NCBI GenBank assembly: GCA_011605715.1
Contig: JAAOZO010000253.1
Span: 1 to 8,659, forward strand
Source: Nitrososphaerota archaeon
GTDB taxonomy: Archaea > Thermoproteota > EX4484-205 > JAAOZO01
Length of the DNA stretch: 8,659 nt
Direction of reading: 5' to 3'
Position 1 is the first letter of the stretch. The number at the start of each line of letters is the position of its first letter. Position numbers and translations under genes: made by a program. The notes under the pieces are model-generated. The model saw only the letters and a program-made list of their open reading frames with translations, did not search any database and was not told where the DNA came from. Below are positions 1 to 6,098 of this stretch, piece by piece.

Positions 1-482
1 GAATATTCAATACTGGAATAAGTGGAAACACAATTTACGACTTAAGCGATAGATGGTTAGATGATGTGTTAAGTTTAAATCCAGATTGGATTTCAGTACT
101 TATAGGAATAAATGACCTCCACAGAATGCTTGCTGGAGAATTAAAGTATGACCCAAAAAACTATTATGAAGCATTTAGAAGAATATTGGATGAAACTTCT
201 AAGAGAGTTAAAGGCATAATACTTATGTCTCCGTTCTACATTAGTAGAGGAACAATTTTCGAGACTCATAGAAAGAAAGTGTTAGAAGTTATACCTCAAT
301 ACATAAGTTATGTTGAAAGATTAAGCAATGAGTTTTCAACATACTATATTGATCTGCATAGCGTTTTTCAGGACTTAATAAAAGTTCGTGAACCAATAGC
401 GTATGCTCCAGAACCAGTACACCCTAATGAAACAGGGCATACAGTAATAGCGTTAAAATTACTTGAACTTTTAACAAGTTGA
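1..482 (+). CDS. SGNH/GDSL-family hydrolase, C-terminal part (5' truncated by window edge)
   Basis: The frame is open from base 3 to the TGA at 480-482, so the gene begins upstream and the GTG at 66 is not its start. Two SGNH-family blocks are visible. GISGNT near visible residues 5-10 carries the oxyanion Gly, and GIND at residues 35-38 carries the block III Asn. The C-terminal block is PEPVHPNETGH, with the catalytic His at bases 420-422. The nucleophile Ser block (GDS) lies outside the window. Known SGNH enzymes are esterases and lipases that often de-acetylate sugars or glycans, which would suit the sugar-enzyme neighbours, but the substrate cannot be inferred. The Asp normally three residues before the catalytic His is Glu here (bases 411-413). 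No signal peptide can be judged because the N-terminus is missing. The family call is strong and the role is unknown. Confidence 0.88.
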   Translation, partial: IFNTGISGNTIYDLSDRWLDDVLSLNPDWISVLIGINDLHRMLAGELKYDPKNYYEAFRRILDETSKRVKGIILMSPFYISRGTIFETHRKKVLEVIPQYISYVERLSNEFSTYYIDLHSVFQDLIKVREPIAYAPEPVHPNETGHTVIALKLLELLTS

Positions 483-511
483 TTAAGCTAAAAAATAAGG
501 CACAATAACTG

Positions 512-524
512 TTTTTATTTTTTT
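512..524 (+). terminator. Candidate T-tract terminator after the SGNH hydrolase
   Basis: A nearly pure T-run (12 T in 13 bases) starts 30 nt after the hydrolase stop codon, with no stem-loop before it. Archaeal RNA polymerase commonly terminates at such non-template T-tracts. It lies upstream of the TATA box of the next gene, as expected for a unit boundary. Assigned by composition and position only. Confidence 0.4.
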
Positions 525-550
525 AACTTAACCTTTAAATAAATATAAAA

Positions 551-558
551 ATTTAAAT
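551..558 (+). promoter_or_regulatory. TATA box of the first TIM-barrel gene
   Basis: The box reads ATTTAAAT and is centred about 28 nt before the ATG at 583. This would put the transcription start at or within a few bases of the start codon, giving a leaderless mRNA. No Shine-Dalgarno sequence lies between box and ATG, which agrees. A second TATA-like stretch at 534-541 is too far upstream to be the main box. Confidence 0.5.
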
Positions 559-582
559 ACCTAGTCAAGATTTCTCATACTT

Positions 583-1350
583 ATGCATGAAACAAGGGTA
601 GCAATTAATCTGTATACTCTTAGAGAATATCTAAAAAACTATGAAGAGATAGAGAGGACTTTAGAAAAAATAAAAGAAATTGGATATGAAGCTGTTCAAA
701 TTTCTGGCATTGGCCCTATTGAACCAGAAAAACTTAAGGACACAATTGAAAAGTTAGACCTTAAAGTTTGCGCTTCACATGTTAGTTTAGATCAAATAAA
801 GAATGATTTTAGAAACGTTGTTAACGAACAAAAACTTTATGAGTGCAAGCACATTGCAGTACCAAGCTTACCCAAAGAATACACAAAGAACTATGAAGGT
901 TATGTAAAAGCAGCAAAGGAACTTTCGGAAATTGGAAAAAAGTTAGCTAGCGAAGGAATTACTCTTTCTTATCATAACCACTACTTTGAATTCGAGAAGT
1001 TTGAAGGGAAAGTAGCGTTAGATATTCTGTTTAAAGAAAGCGAAGAAAACTACTTGAAGGCAGAAATCGACACTTATTGGGTACAGTTTGGAGGAGGCGA
1101 TCCAGCTCAATGGATTAGAAAATTAAAAGGAAGAGTTCTGTTAGTCCACTTAAAGGACATGGGAATAAGAGAAGGAAAACAAATTTTCATGGAAGTTGGA
1201 GAAGGAAATCTTAACTGGGAAGAAATACTTCGCGCATGTGAAGAAGCTGGAGTAGAATGGTATATAGTTGAGCAAGATGAAAGCTACCGTTCACCTTTTG
1301 AAAGTATAAAGATAAGCAAAGAAAATCTAAAAAAGATGGGAATTACTTAA
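583..1350 (+). CDS. Sugar phosphate isomerase/epimerase-like TIM-barrel protein (xylose-isomerase-like superfamily)
   Basis: This 255-residue protein has the usual length for single-domain xylose-isomerase-like TIM barrels (AP endonuclease family 2 fold; IolE, inosose isomerase and ketose epimerase relatives). Barrel-strand motifs appear in order: YHNHYFEF (130-137), EIDTYW (161-166, metal-ligand Asp), HLKD (189-192, His), GEGN (206-209) and VEQDE (229-233, Glu). These fit the divalent-metal site of the superfamily. The YHNH..EF / DTYW / HLKD / VEQD signature is common in proteins annotated only as sugar phosphate isomerase/epimerase, so the substrate is not determined. ATG 583 is supported by a TATA box 28 nt upstream and by the N-terminus beginning directly at the first strand. 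It is monocistronic as far as can be seen. It could act on a keto-sugar, inosose or 3-keto-glycoside made by the nearby Gfo/Idh/MocA dehydrogenase, but that is inference. Confidence 0.9.
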   Translation: MHETRVAINLYTLREYLKNYEEIERTLEKIKEIGYEAVQISGIGPIEPEKLKDTIEKLDLKVCASHVSLDQIKNDFRNVVNEQKLYECKHIAVPSLPKEYTKNYEGYVKAAKELSEIGKKLASEGITLSYHNHYFEFEKFEGKVALDILFKESEENYLKAEIDTYWVQFGGGDPAQWIRKLKGRVLLVHLKDMGIREGKQIFMEVGEGNLNWEEILRACEEAGVEWYIVEQDESYRSPFESIKISKENLKKMGIT

Positions 1351-1445
1351 GATTTGAAAAATTCTATAAGAACATATTTCTTGTTAAAATATAAAAAGTC
1401 AAACAACATATTTGCATTTTACCGCATATAACAATAAGAAAAATA

Positions 1446-1697
1446 TCATGGAATAGTTGAATATAGAACATCTAAGTACGTATTAACCAATTGTCTTGCA
1501 ATGTTTTTCTATTGAAACTTTTGCTCAACAACTTTTCTACCTTCTATGCCCATTGCTTCTCCCAGTTCTCGATCTTTGAGCAACTTAATTATGCTTCTAC
1601 TAAAGTCTTTAATAGAGTAAGATTTAACTGAAAATCAGTTTTTGTCACTAATCAAACTTTCCACGATACCTCCTACATTAAATGCAAGGTTATAACT
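1446..1697 (-). pseudogene. Remnant of a GT4-type glycosyltransferase C-terminus
   Basis: Most of the 361-nt gap between the flanking genes is explained by this remnant. Read on the minus strand in one continuous frame, it gives NVGGIVESLISDKN, stop, FSVKSYSIKDFSRS, then IIKLLKDRELGEAMG and IEGRKVVEQKFQ, stop, then KNIARQLVNTYLDVL, ending at TGA (1446-1448). This is the usual end of GT4 (GT-B fold) glycosyltransferases: a GG..E nucleotide-sugar loop, an 'ai..LL.d.el...mg..gr' helix and 'v...F.w..ia..l...Y..vl'. Both internal stops sit where the family has a fixed residue. TGA (1635-1637) replaces the Gly of the usual N-G pair and TAG (1509-1511) replaces the Trp after the F-[ST] position. Each is one or two substitutions from the expected codon, and there is no frameshift. 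The N-terminal bulk of the gene is absent; the frame runs into the end of the uronate-isomerase-like gene. Bases 1351-1445 show nothing recognisable. Confidence 0.8.
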
Positions 1698-1711
1698 TGT
1701 TAAAAGACGCT

Positions 1712-2989
1712 CTAAGTTATGTCTAAATGATAAATGTTGACTGCATTTTCATATAGCAGCTTTTTCGCAACTTCAATGGCTAGTTCCATGTTAAGATAGT
1801 TTTGCTCAACCAAGTTACTTAATGTTAGACTAAGCTGATATTTTATAAGTTGCGACTTCCCAAAACACCACTCTGGAACGTAAGCATCGCTGAAAAATGC
1901 ACACCATTTGTTCATTGGAAGCATCTGAAGTCGTTCAGCAATTTTTTCGTTCATTATTGAAGGATAGTAGGAGTACCACCAAAAACCAGAAACAAAGACA
2001 TTTGGATAGTTCTTTGCTACTACATTAAGTTCATGAGATTGTATTCTGCTTGCAGAAATAACGTCAAAGTTGATATCTCTATACTTATAGAACAATGGAC
2101 AGAGCGAAAGCAGTTGCTTAGGTTCATTAACAACAATTGCATAATCTGGAGGGGAGGCTCCAACTACTGGTCTTTCTACACTTAACATTAACTGAAAAGT
2201 AACTTTACTATCCTTCATTAACTTAAGAAACTCGTTCACTACAAAAGATAGAAGATAGACTTTCTCTTCGGGCTTTATTTGTTTCCCTGTTTTTATTTCG
2301 TTTATTGCTTCGTCGATACGATTTTCTTTGTAATCATCTAAGATTAGCTCACTTGGATTTAAACTAATAGCAACGGAAGAAAGCTTTTTCTCGAATTTCT
2401 CGAATATTTCGTTTATGGCTTCTCCTAAGTCTCTAACACTTTTAATCTCTACTGAAGAAATTTCCTCAAGCTTCCTTAAGTCATCTAAGGAAATATCCTT
2501 GGAAAGTTTTTCTATTCTTAATGAACCAGTAAAGAAAGAACTGTCAAAAATTGTATTCATGTCTGTAAACTGAAGTGTAAGAAAAGCCTTCCTTACCTTT
2601 ACTCTTTCCTTGAGAAAGTTAATTCCGTTGAAGTTTTTCTCGAAATTTTGGAACTTTTCCTTGAGTACGTTGAAAGAGTTCTCATTTAGTTCTTCTTCGA
2701 AATTAAACAAATTTGAGAGAATTCTTTTTAGAGCCCAGAAGGTAGAAGTATTTTTTATGTTCTTTAAGAATGGTAAGCTTCTTTTTACCCTTTCATTTGG
2801 ATCTTTAATGTTCAATATTTCTTGTGGCATTCCAGAAGTAACTAATTCGGTGGTTATGTAGTGGTATAGAACTATTTCAGATAAGTTGTTCGACTTTAAC
2901 TGAAGAGGATTTAAGTGAGTATGAATGTCAACTACGGGGATATCAATTAATTCGTTGTAAATTTTTCTAAAGACATTCTCTTGACTCAT
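1712..2989 (-). CDS. Uronate isomerase-family protein (divergent UxaC-like amidohydrolase-superfamily member)
   Basis: This 425-residue protein is somewhat shorter than typical UxaC (about 470). It opens with VVDIHTHLNP, whose H23-x-H25 is the amidohydrolase-superfamily metal motif after strand 1. Residues about 40-115 follow the uronate isomerase helical subdomain (Y..i...L...G, then a lid-like 'LPFLKN...ALKRIL..LFNFEEEL' stretch). Near the C-terminus come GFWWYS (335-340, the family's WW strand) and FFSDAY (365-370), where D368 would be the strand-8 catalytic Asp. Classical UxaC has T-D-S-R there, so the Arg is missing. UxaC interconverts D-glucuronate/fructuronate and D-galacturonate/tagaturonate. 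This homologue may act on a related uronate or another sugar acid. ATG 2989 is supported by a TATA box about 25 nt upstream and no Shine-Dalgarno sequence. The gene is divergent from the ketose-epimerase-like gene, sharing an 84-nt promoter region. The family call is good; exact activity is uncertain. Confidence 0.78.
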   Translation of the reverse strand: MSQENVFRKIYNELIDIPVVDIHTHLNPLQLKSNNLSEIVLYHYITTELVTSGMPQEILNIKDPNERVKRSLPFLKNIKNTSTFWALKRILSNLFNFEEELNENSFNVLKEKFQNFEKNFNGINFLKERVKVRKAFLTLQFTDMNTIFDSSFFTGSLRIEKLSKDISLDDLRKLEEISSVEIKSVRDLGEAINEIFEKFEKKLSSVAISLNPSELILDDYKENRIDEAINEIKTGKQIKPEEKVYLLSFVVNEFLKLMKDSKVTFQLMLSVERPVVGASPPDYAIVVNEPKQLLSLCPLFYKYRDINFDVISASRIQSHELNVVAKNYPNVFVSGFWWYSYYPSIMNEKIAERLQMLPMNKWCAFFSDAYVPEWCFGKSQLIKYQLSLTLSNLVEQNYLNMELAIEVAKKLLYENAVNIYHLDIT

Positions 2990-3010
2990 GGTAAGAAAAA
3001 CGCTTGAAAG

Positions 3011-3018
3011 TTTATAAA
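3011..3018 (-). promoter_or_regulatory. TATA box of the uronate-isomerase-like gene
   Basis: TTTATAAA is centred about 25-26 nt before the minus-strand ATG at 2989. It is preceded on that strand by an A-rich stretch suitable for a BRE. The spacing predicts a leaderless transcript. The box lies in the 84-nt divergent region shared with the gene starting at 3074. Confidence 0.55.
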
Positions 3019-3035
3019 GATTTTCTTAAGTTAAG

Positions 3036-3043
3036 TTTAAATA
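3036..3043 (+). promoter_or_regulatory. TATA box of the ketose 3-epimerase-like gene
   Basis: TTTAAATA is centred about 34 nt before the ATG at 3074, predicting a leader of only about 8 nt. No Shine-Dalgarno sequence is present. The box overlaps one arm of a 7-bp inverted repeat (TAAGTTT 3032-3038 and AAACTTA 3054-3060) that could be an operator. Confidence 0.5.
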
Positions 3044-3073
3044 ACAAAGGCAGAAACTTATTTTGAACCAAAA

Positions 3074-3886
3074 ATGAGTTGGAAAATTGCTGCTTGTATG
3101 CAAATAAACGAGGAGAGCTTAAAGATGCTTTCAGAAGTTGGCATAAGAGGTATAGAGATACCTGGAGCCTTACAGCTTAACCCATTTAAAGTTTCAAGAG
3201 AAGAACTAAAAAGGATAAGAGAACTTTCGAAGAGTTATAATGTAGACATCGTTGCTTCAAATGTTATTTACCCATCTGATTTTTCTCATGCATCGAACGA
3301 CGAATTGATAAGGAGAAAAAGTATAGAGTACACTTACAAAATTGCAGAAGCAGCTTCAGAGGTTGATTGCCCAATCTTAGTTTGGGGCTCTGGAAAAGCC
3401 AGGAATATACCACCAGAAGTACCTTTAGAAAAAGGCTACGAAAGAAACTTGCAAGTGCTAAAGGAAGCTGCGAAGGCAGGCAAAGAGTTCAATACAACAT
3501 TTGCAGTAGAACCTCTTCCTAGAAATGAAACAAACTTTGTAAATAAAATAGAAGAAGCAGTAAAACTAATTGAATCTGTAGGTTCTGATTTTGTGAAAGT
3601 TATGGCAGATGTCAGGCATATGATGAGAGAAGAAGCTGATGTAGAAGAATCAATAAGGTTAGCAAGAGAAAAGATTGTTCATGTACACTTAGCAGACAAC
3701 AACAGCAAAGTTCCAGGAATGGGAATAATTAACTTTTCAAAACTGTTTAGAGTATTTAAAGAGATAAACTACAAAGGAGCAATGTCTATAGAAGCTAGAC
3801 TAGGAGAAAATTCAAAGGAAGAACTAAAGTTTGCGTTGAAGACCTTAAAAGAAGCTACTAAAGAAGTAGATAGTACACTTATTTAA
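3074..3886 (+). CDS. D-tagatose/D-psicose 3-epimerase-like TIM-barrel protein
   Basis: The protein has 270 residues, close to the 285-300 of ketose 3-epimerases. The motifs FAVEPL (E146), MADVRH (D179, H182), HVHLAD (H205) and MSIEAR (E240) give ligand spacings of 33, 26 and 35 residues. As I recall them, these equal the metal-site spacings of D-tagatose 3-epimerase (Glu152, Asp185, His211, Glu246) and D-psicose 3-epimerase (Glu150, Asp183, His209, Glu244). The two Glu residues are the acid/base pair that moves the C3 proton. PGMG (214-217) after the His strand also matches the 'vPG.G' loop. The Arg six residues after the metal His in the characterised enzymes is Ser211 here, so substrate handling may differ. 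The predicted reaction is C3 epimerisation of a free ketose or ketose-like keto-sugar; an isomerase for another keto compound is possible. The stop codon is 17 nt from the convergent TIM-barrel gene, with no obvious terminator between them. Confidence 0.85.
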   Translation: MSWKIAACMQINEESLKMLSEVGIRGIEIPGALQLNPFKVSREELKRIRELSKSYNVDIVASNVIYPSDFSHASNDELIRRKSIEYTYKIAEAASEVDCPILVWGSGKARNIPPEVPLEKGYERNLQVLKEAAKAGKEFNTTFAVEPLPRNETNFVNKIEEAVKLIESVGSDFVKVMADVRHMMREEADVEESIRLAREKIVHVHLADNNSKVPGMGIINFSKLFRVFKEINYKGAMSIEARLGENSKEELKFALKTLKEATKEVDSTLI

Positions 3887-3903
3887 TGAGCGATTTAGCG
3901 TCT

Positions 3904-4770
3904 TCATAATCTAGACATAACTTCTAACAATCCTTGCATTGTAATAAAAGAGGCAGCATAAGCACCGGAACTAAAATCCTTTCCTCCTGGTAACTTTATT
4001 TGTTTTTCGTTAAGAGTTTGTGTCATTCTCCAGTGAGTTTCCAAGGAGATATAACCCTGGTAGTTAATTTCCTTTAAAGCTCTTAGGTTCTCTTCTATTC
4101 TTGCGTGCCCCTCACCTATTTTTAGAAATCTTACCTTAGAGTTTTCTCTTACACCATCTTTTAAGTGCACGTGGGCAATAAAGTTCTTCACATAGTTGAA
4201 GCCAGTTGGATAGGGTTCCTCTCGCTCTTCGTCCATGAGGTCATTTCCTGGATCCCAAAGTGCCTTTACGACCTTTGTATTCAAAGAACTGATGAAGTCA
4301 GATAAAGTTCTTCCGTTACCAACAAAGGTTGAAGGTTCATTTTCTACTACTATTGTAGCGCCATAGTCTTCCGCCAATTTGATTATATTTTCAAATTTAT
4401 TCATGATTCTTTCTTTGTAGTCCTCGTACTTTCCTTTCTTCCAGAACGTAAAAGACCTAACTAACTTTGTATCAAGGTAACTTGCTAGTTCTAAAGCGCT
4501 TTTAAATATAGTTATGTGTTGCTCATATTCTTCTTTCGAGTCAATGTCGCACTTAAACGTAGGTGAAGCAATTGCAGAAACTTTTAAGCTGTTTTCTTCG
4601 AGGAATTTCTTAAGAGTAGCCTTTTCTTCTAAAATTTCTGGTAAATTCTTGTTTAGAATTGTCCTTATTTCTATTGCTTCTACGTTAAAGCTCTTTGCAA
4701 ATTCTCTTATTTCTTCTAAGCTTTGAGAAACTTCATCAGTTATAAAAGAAAGCTTAAAGATATGCGCCAT
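3904..4770 (-). CDS. Xylose-isomerase-like TIM-barrel sugar isomerase/epimerase, second gene of operon
   Basis: This 288-residue member of the same superfamily is clearly a different subfamily from the other two barrels in the window. It starts with LSFITDEVSQSLEEI, continues with AIEIRT (32-37), then VVENEPS (141-147, metal Glu), LWDPGND (171-177, metal Asp), HVHLKD (200-205, His), GEGHA (219-223) and SLETHW (242-247, Glu). The metal site therefore appears complete. It lies 15 nt downstream of the Gfo/Idh/MocA dehydrogenase on the same strand and has its own AGAGGT ribosome site, so the two are almost certainly co-transcribed. The pair suggests oxidation of a sugar or glycoside followed by isomerisation or beta-elimination of the keto product. 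It could also be an inosose isomerase or dehydratase-type enzyme. The superfamily is firm; substrate is unknown. Confidence 0.88.
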   Translation of the reverse strand: MAHIFKLSFITDEVSQSLEEIREFAKSFNVEAIEIRTILNKNLPEILEEKATLKKFLEENSLKVSAIASPTFKCDIDSKEEYEQHITIFKSALELASYLDTKLVRSFTFWKKGKYEDYKERIMNKFENIIKLAEDYGATIVVENEPSTFVGNGRTLSDFISSLNTKVVKALWDPGNDLMDEEREEPYPTGFNYVKNFIAHVHLKDGVRENSKVRFLKIGEGHARIEENLRALKEINYQGYISLETHWRMTQTLNEKQIKLPGGKDFSSGAYAASFITMQGLLEVMSRL

Positions 4771-4778
4771 TTTTTTAG

Positions 4779-4784
4779 ACCTCT
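4779..4784 (-). promoter_or_regulatory. Shine-Dalgarno site of the second operon gene
   Basis: On the minus strand, AGAGGT lies 8 nt before the ATG at 4770, between the TAA of the dehydrogenase (4786-4788) and that ATG. It is the only convincing Shine-Dalgarno motif in the window. It fits the archaeal pattern of leaderless first genes and SD-led internal genes, supporting both the operon and this start. Confidence 0.7.
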
Positions 4785-4785
4785 T

Positions 4786-5838
4786 TTACTCAACAAGTGG
4801 AAAACTTACTTTACTTCCTGTTCTATGAGCCTTGTAAATTGCAAGAACAATTTCTAGTGCTTTTCTTCCTTCTTCTCCAGTCACATATGGTGTTCTATCT
4901 TCTATTATTGATTTTAAGAAATCTTCAACAACACCATCATGACCTACAGAAGGAGTTAAAGTTTCTTTCTTTTCTTTTACTTCTCCTACTATTTTTGCTT
5001 CACTTTTCTCTTCCCACTGTTTTACAATCTTTAAGTCACTTCCAACTACAACGGACTTTTTGCTTCCATAGATCCCAAGCCAGTTTTCCTGTGGTCTCAA
5101 TGCAACACTTCCCAAAATTGTCCCAAGAGCGCCATTCTTGAACTTCAACGATGCAACTGCTATATCCTCTACTTCTATATTGTGAGTTCTTGTATCGTAA
5201 ATTGCATACAGATAGTCGAGAGGTCCCATAATCCATTGCAACAAGTCGATTGTATGAATTGATTGGTTTATTAACGCACCTCCTCCTTCAGTACTCCACT
5301 TCCCACGCCAAGATCTTGCTACCTCATCTGCATAATAGTAGGAAGAGTCTTCACGATACCATTTTACAATAGCTTCTCCGTAAATTGGAGTTCCAAACTC
5401 TCCAGTTTCAAACTCTTCTTTTATTTTTCGTGTGTCAGGTGAAAAACGGTATTGAAAAACTACTTCAAGCTTTACTCCGTTCTTCTTACAAGCCCTGATC
5501 ATCTCATCTGCTTGTTTTAGAGAAATCGCCATTGGCTTTTCGCAAAGAACATGCTTTTTATATTCTGCAGCTTTTATTGTTACCTCAGCATGTAAGTAGT
5601 GAGGAGTACAAACACTTACTGCATCAATGCTAGGATCTTTTAACAGTTGTTCGTAGTCAGAGTATATTTTTATTCCAGAAAGATCGAATCTTTCTGCTAA
5701 AGATTTTGCTCTTTCAGCTTTTACATCACAAAGAGCTGCAACGTTAGCCATTCCAGATTTTAAGTAACCAGAGACATGGCTTGGAGCAATTATTCCACAA
5801 CCAATTATTCCAACGTTAACTTTTTTCTCCGAGGTCAT
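4786..5838 (-). CDS. Gfo/Idh/MocA-family NAD(P)-dependent oxidoreductase, first gene of operon
   Basis: This 350-residue protein has the family's normal length. The N-terminal Rossmann domain carries NVGIIGCGIIAPSH (8-21) and, after strand 2, the acidic LCDVKAER (36-43), whose Asp suits NAD over NADP. The VCTPHYLH segment (77-84) and CEKPMA (99-104) follow, with catalytic Lys101 in the EKP motif. The C-terminal alpha/beta domain has GGGALINQSIHTIDLL (185-200), the family's 'GGG.l.d.g.H.iDl..w' helix with catalytic His195. Relatives oxidise or reduce free sugars, inositols, sugar acids, NDP-sugars or glycosides, often at C1, C2 or C3. ATG 5838 is preceded by a TATA box about 32 nt upstream. 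It is followed after 15 nt by a TIM-barrel isomerase. Likely role: making a keto-sugar, keto-cyclitol or 3-keto-glycoside for that partner. The family is certain; the substrate is inferred only as sugar-like. Confidence 0.92.
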   Translation of the reverse strand: MTSEKKVNVGIIGCGIIAPSHVSGYLKSGMANVAALCDVKAERAKSLAERFDLSGIKIYSDYEQLLKDPSIDAVSVCTPHYLHAEVTIKAAEYKKHVLCEKPMAISLKQADEMIRACKKNGVKLEVVFQYRFSPDTRKIKEEFETGEFGTPIYGEAIVKWYREDSSYYYADEVARSWRGKWSTEGGGALINQSIHTIDLLQWIMGPLDYLYAIYDTRTHNIEVEDIAVASLKFKNGALGTILGSVALRPQENWLGIYGSKKSVVVGSDLKIVKQWEEKSEAKIVGEVKEKKETLTPSVGHDGVVEDFLKSIIEDRTPYVTGEEGRKALEIVLAIYKAHRTGSKVSFPLVE

Positions 5839-5866
5839 TTCAAAGTAAAAAGTACTACGTCACAAA

Positions 5867-5874
5867 CTTATAAA
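5867..5874 (-). promoter_or_regulatory. TATA box of the oxidoreductase-isomerase operon
   Basis: On the minus strand TTTATAAG is centred about 32 nt before the ATG at 5838, so the leader would be only a few bases. It lies at one end of the 260-nt divergent region 5839-6098, which has no supportable gene. That region also holds a short perfect palindrome (5930-5940) and, at its other end, the box for the long fusion gene. Confidence 0.5.
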
Positions 5875-6065
5875 TTTTTATGAAAATATGATAAAAACGA
5901 GACATAGAAATTTAAAGAATATGACATGTAGGAAGTTCCTTGAGACTCATTTAGAGACTTAAAGTTTTGAGTAGAAGGCATGTGTGAAGCGGGCATTCTA
6001 ATTCGTTTAAAAAACTATATGTCACTTTAATTTCAAGTTTCAAAATAAAATTTAGTAGTGAAATT

Positions 6066-6073
6066 TTTATATT
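6066..6073 (+). promoter_or_regulatory. TATA box of the nucleotidyltransferase-kinase fusion gene
   Basis: TTTATATT, within an A/T-rich run at 6061-6073, is centred about 29-30 nt before the TTG at 6099. This predicts a transcript starting at or just before that TTG. The spacing matches the other promoters of the window and is an independent reason to place the start there. Confidence 0.5.
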
Positions 6074-6098
6074 CTCTCACTGTAAATACAAGCCTAAG

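Noticed and set aside
1369..1383. AAGAA...TTCTT inverted repeat after the first TIM-barrel gene as a hairpin terminator
   Set aside because: The stem is only 5 A/T-rich pairs and no T-tract follows.
1509..1637. Recoding (selenocysteine or pyrrolysine) of the TGA and TAG in the glycosyltransferase frame
   Set aside because: The stops replace a structural Gly and a Trp, the gene lacks its N-terminal part and no start or recoding hairpin is visible, so decay is the simpler explanation.
2610..2861. 83-codon plus-strand reading frame
   Set aside because: It is antisense to the uronate-isomerase-like gene, has low-complexity Phe/Ser/Lys composition and no promoter.
4514..4726. 70-codon plus-strand reading frame
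   Set aside because: Antisense to the conserved TIM-barrel gene, with no motif or start signals.
4797..5141. 114-codon plus-strand Leu/Phe-rich frame that could be mistaken for a membrane protein
   Set aside because: It lies antisense to the oxidoreductase; the hydrophobic look comes from reading Lys/Glu codons on the opposite strand.
5036..5236. 66-codon minus-strand frame inside the oxidoreductase
   Set aside because: Out-of-frame shadow of a well-supported gene on the same strand.
5921..5962. 13-codon plus-strand mini-frame starting MTCRKFLETHLET, possible leader peptide
   Set aside because: No TATA box at the proper distance and no Shine-Dalgarno sequence; frames this short are expected by chance.
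5868..5996. 42-codon minus-strand frame in the divergent intergenic region
   Set aside because: Composition is random-looking, it ends in the TATA box of the operon and it has no own promoter or ribosome site.
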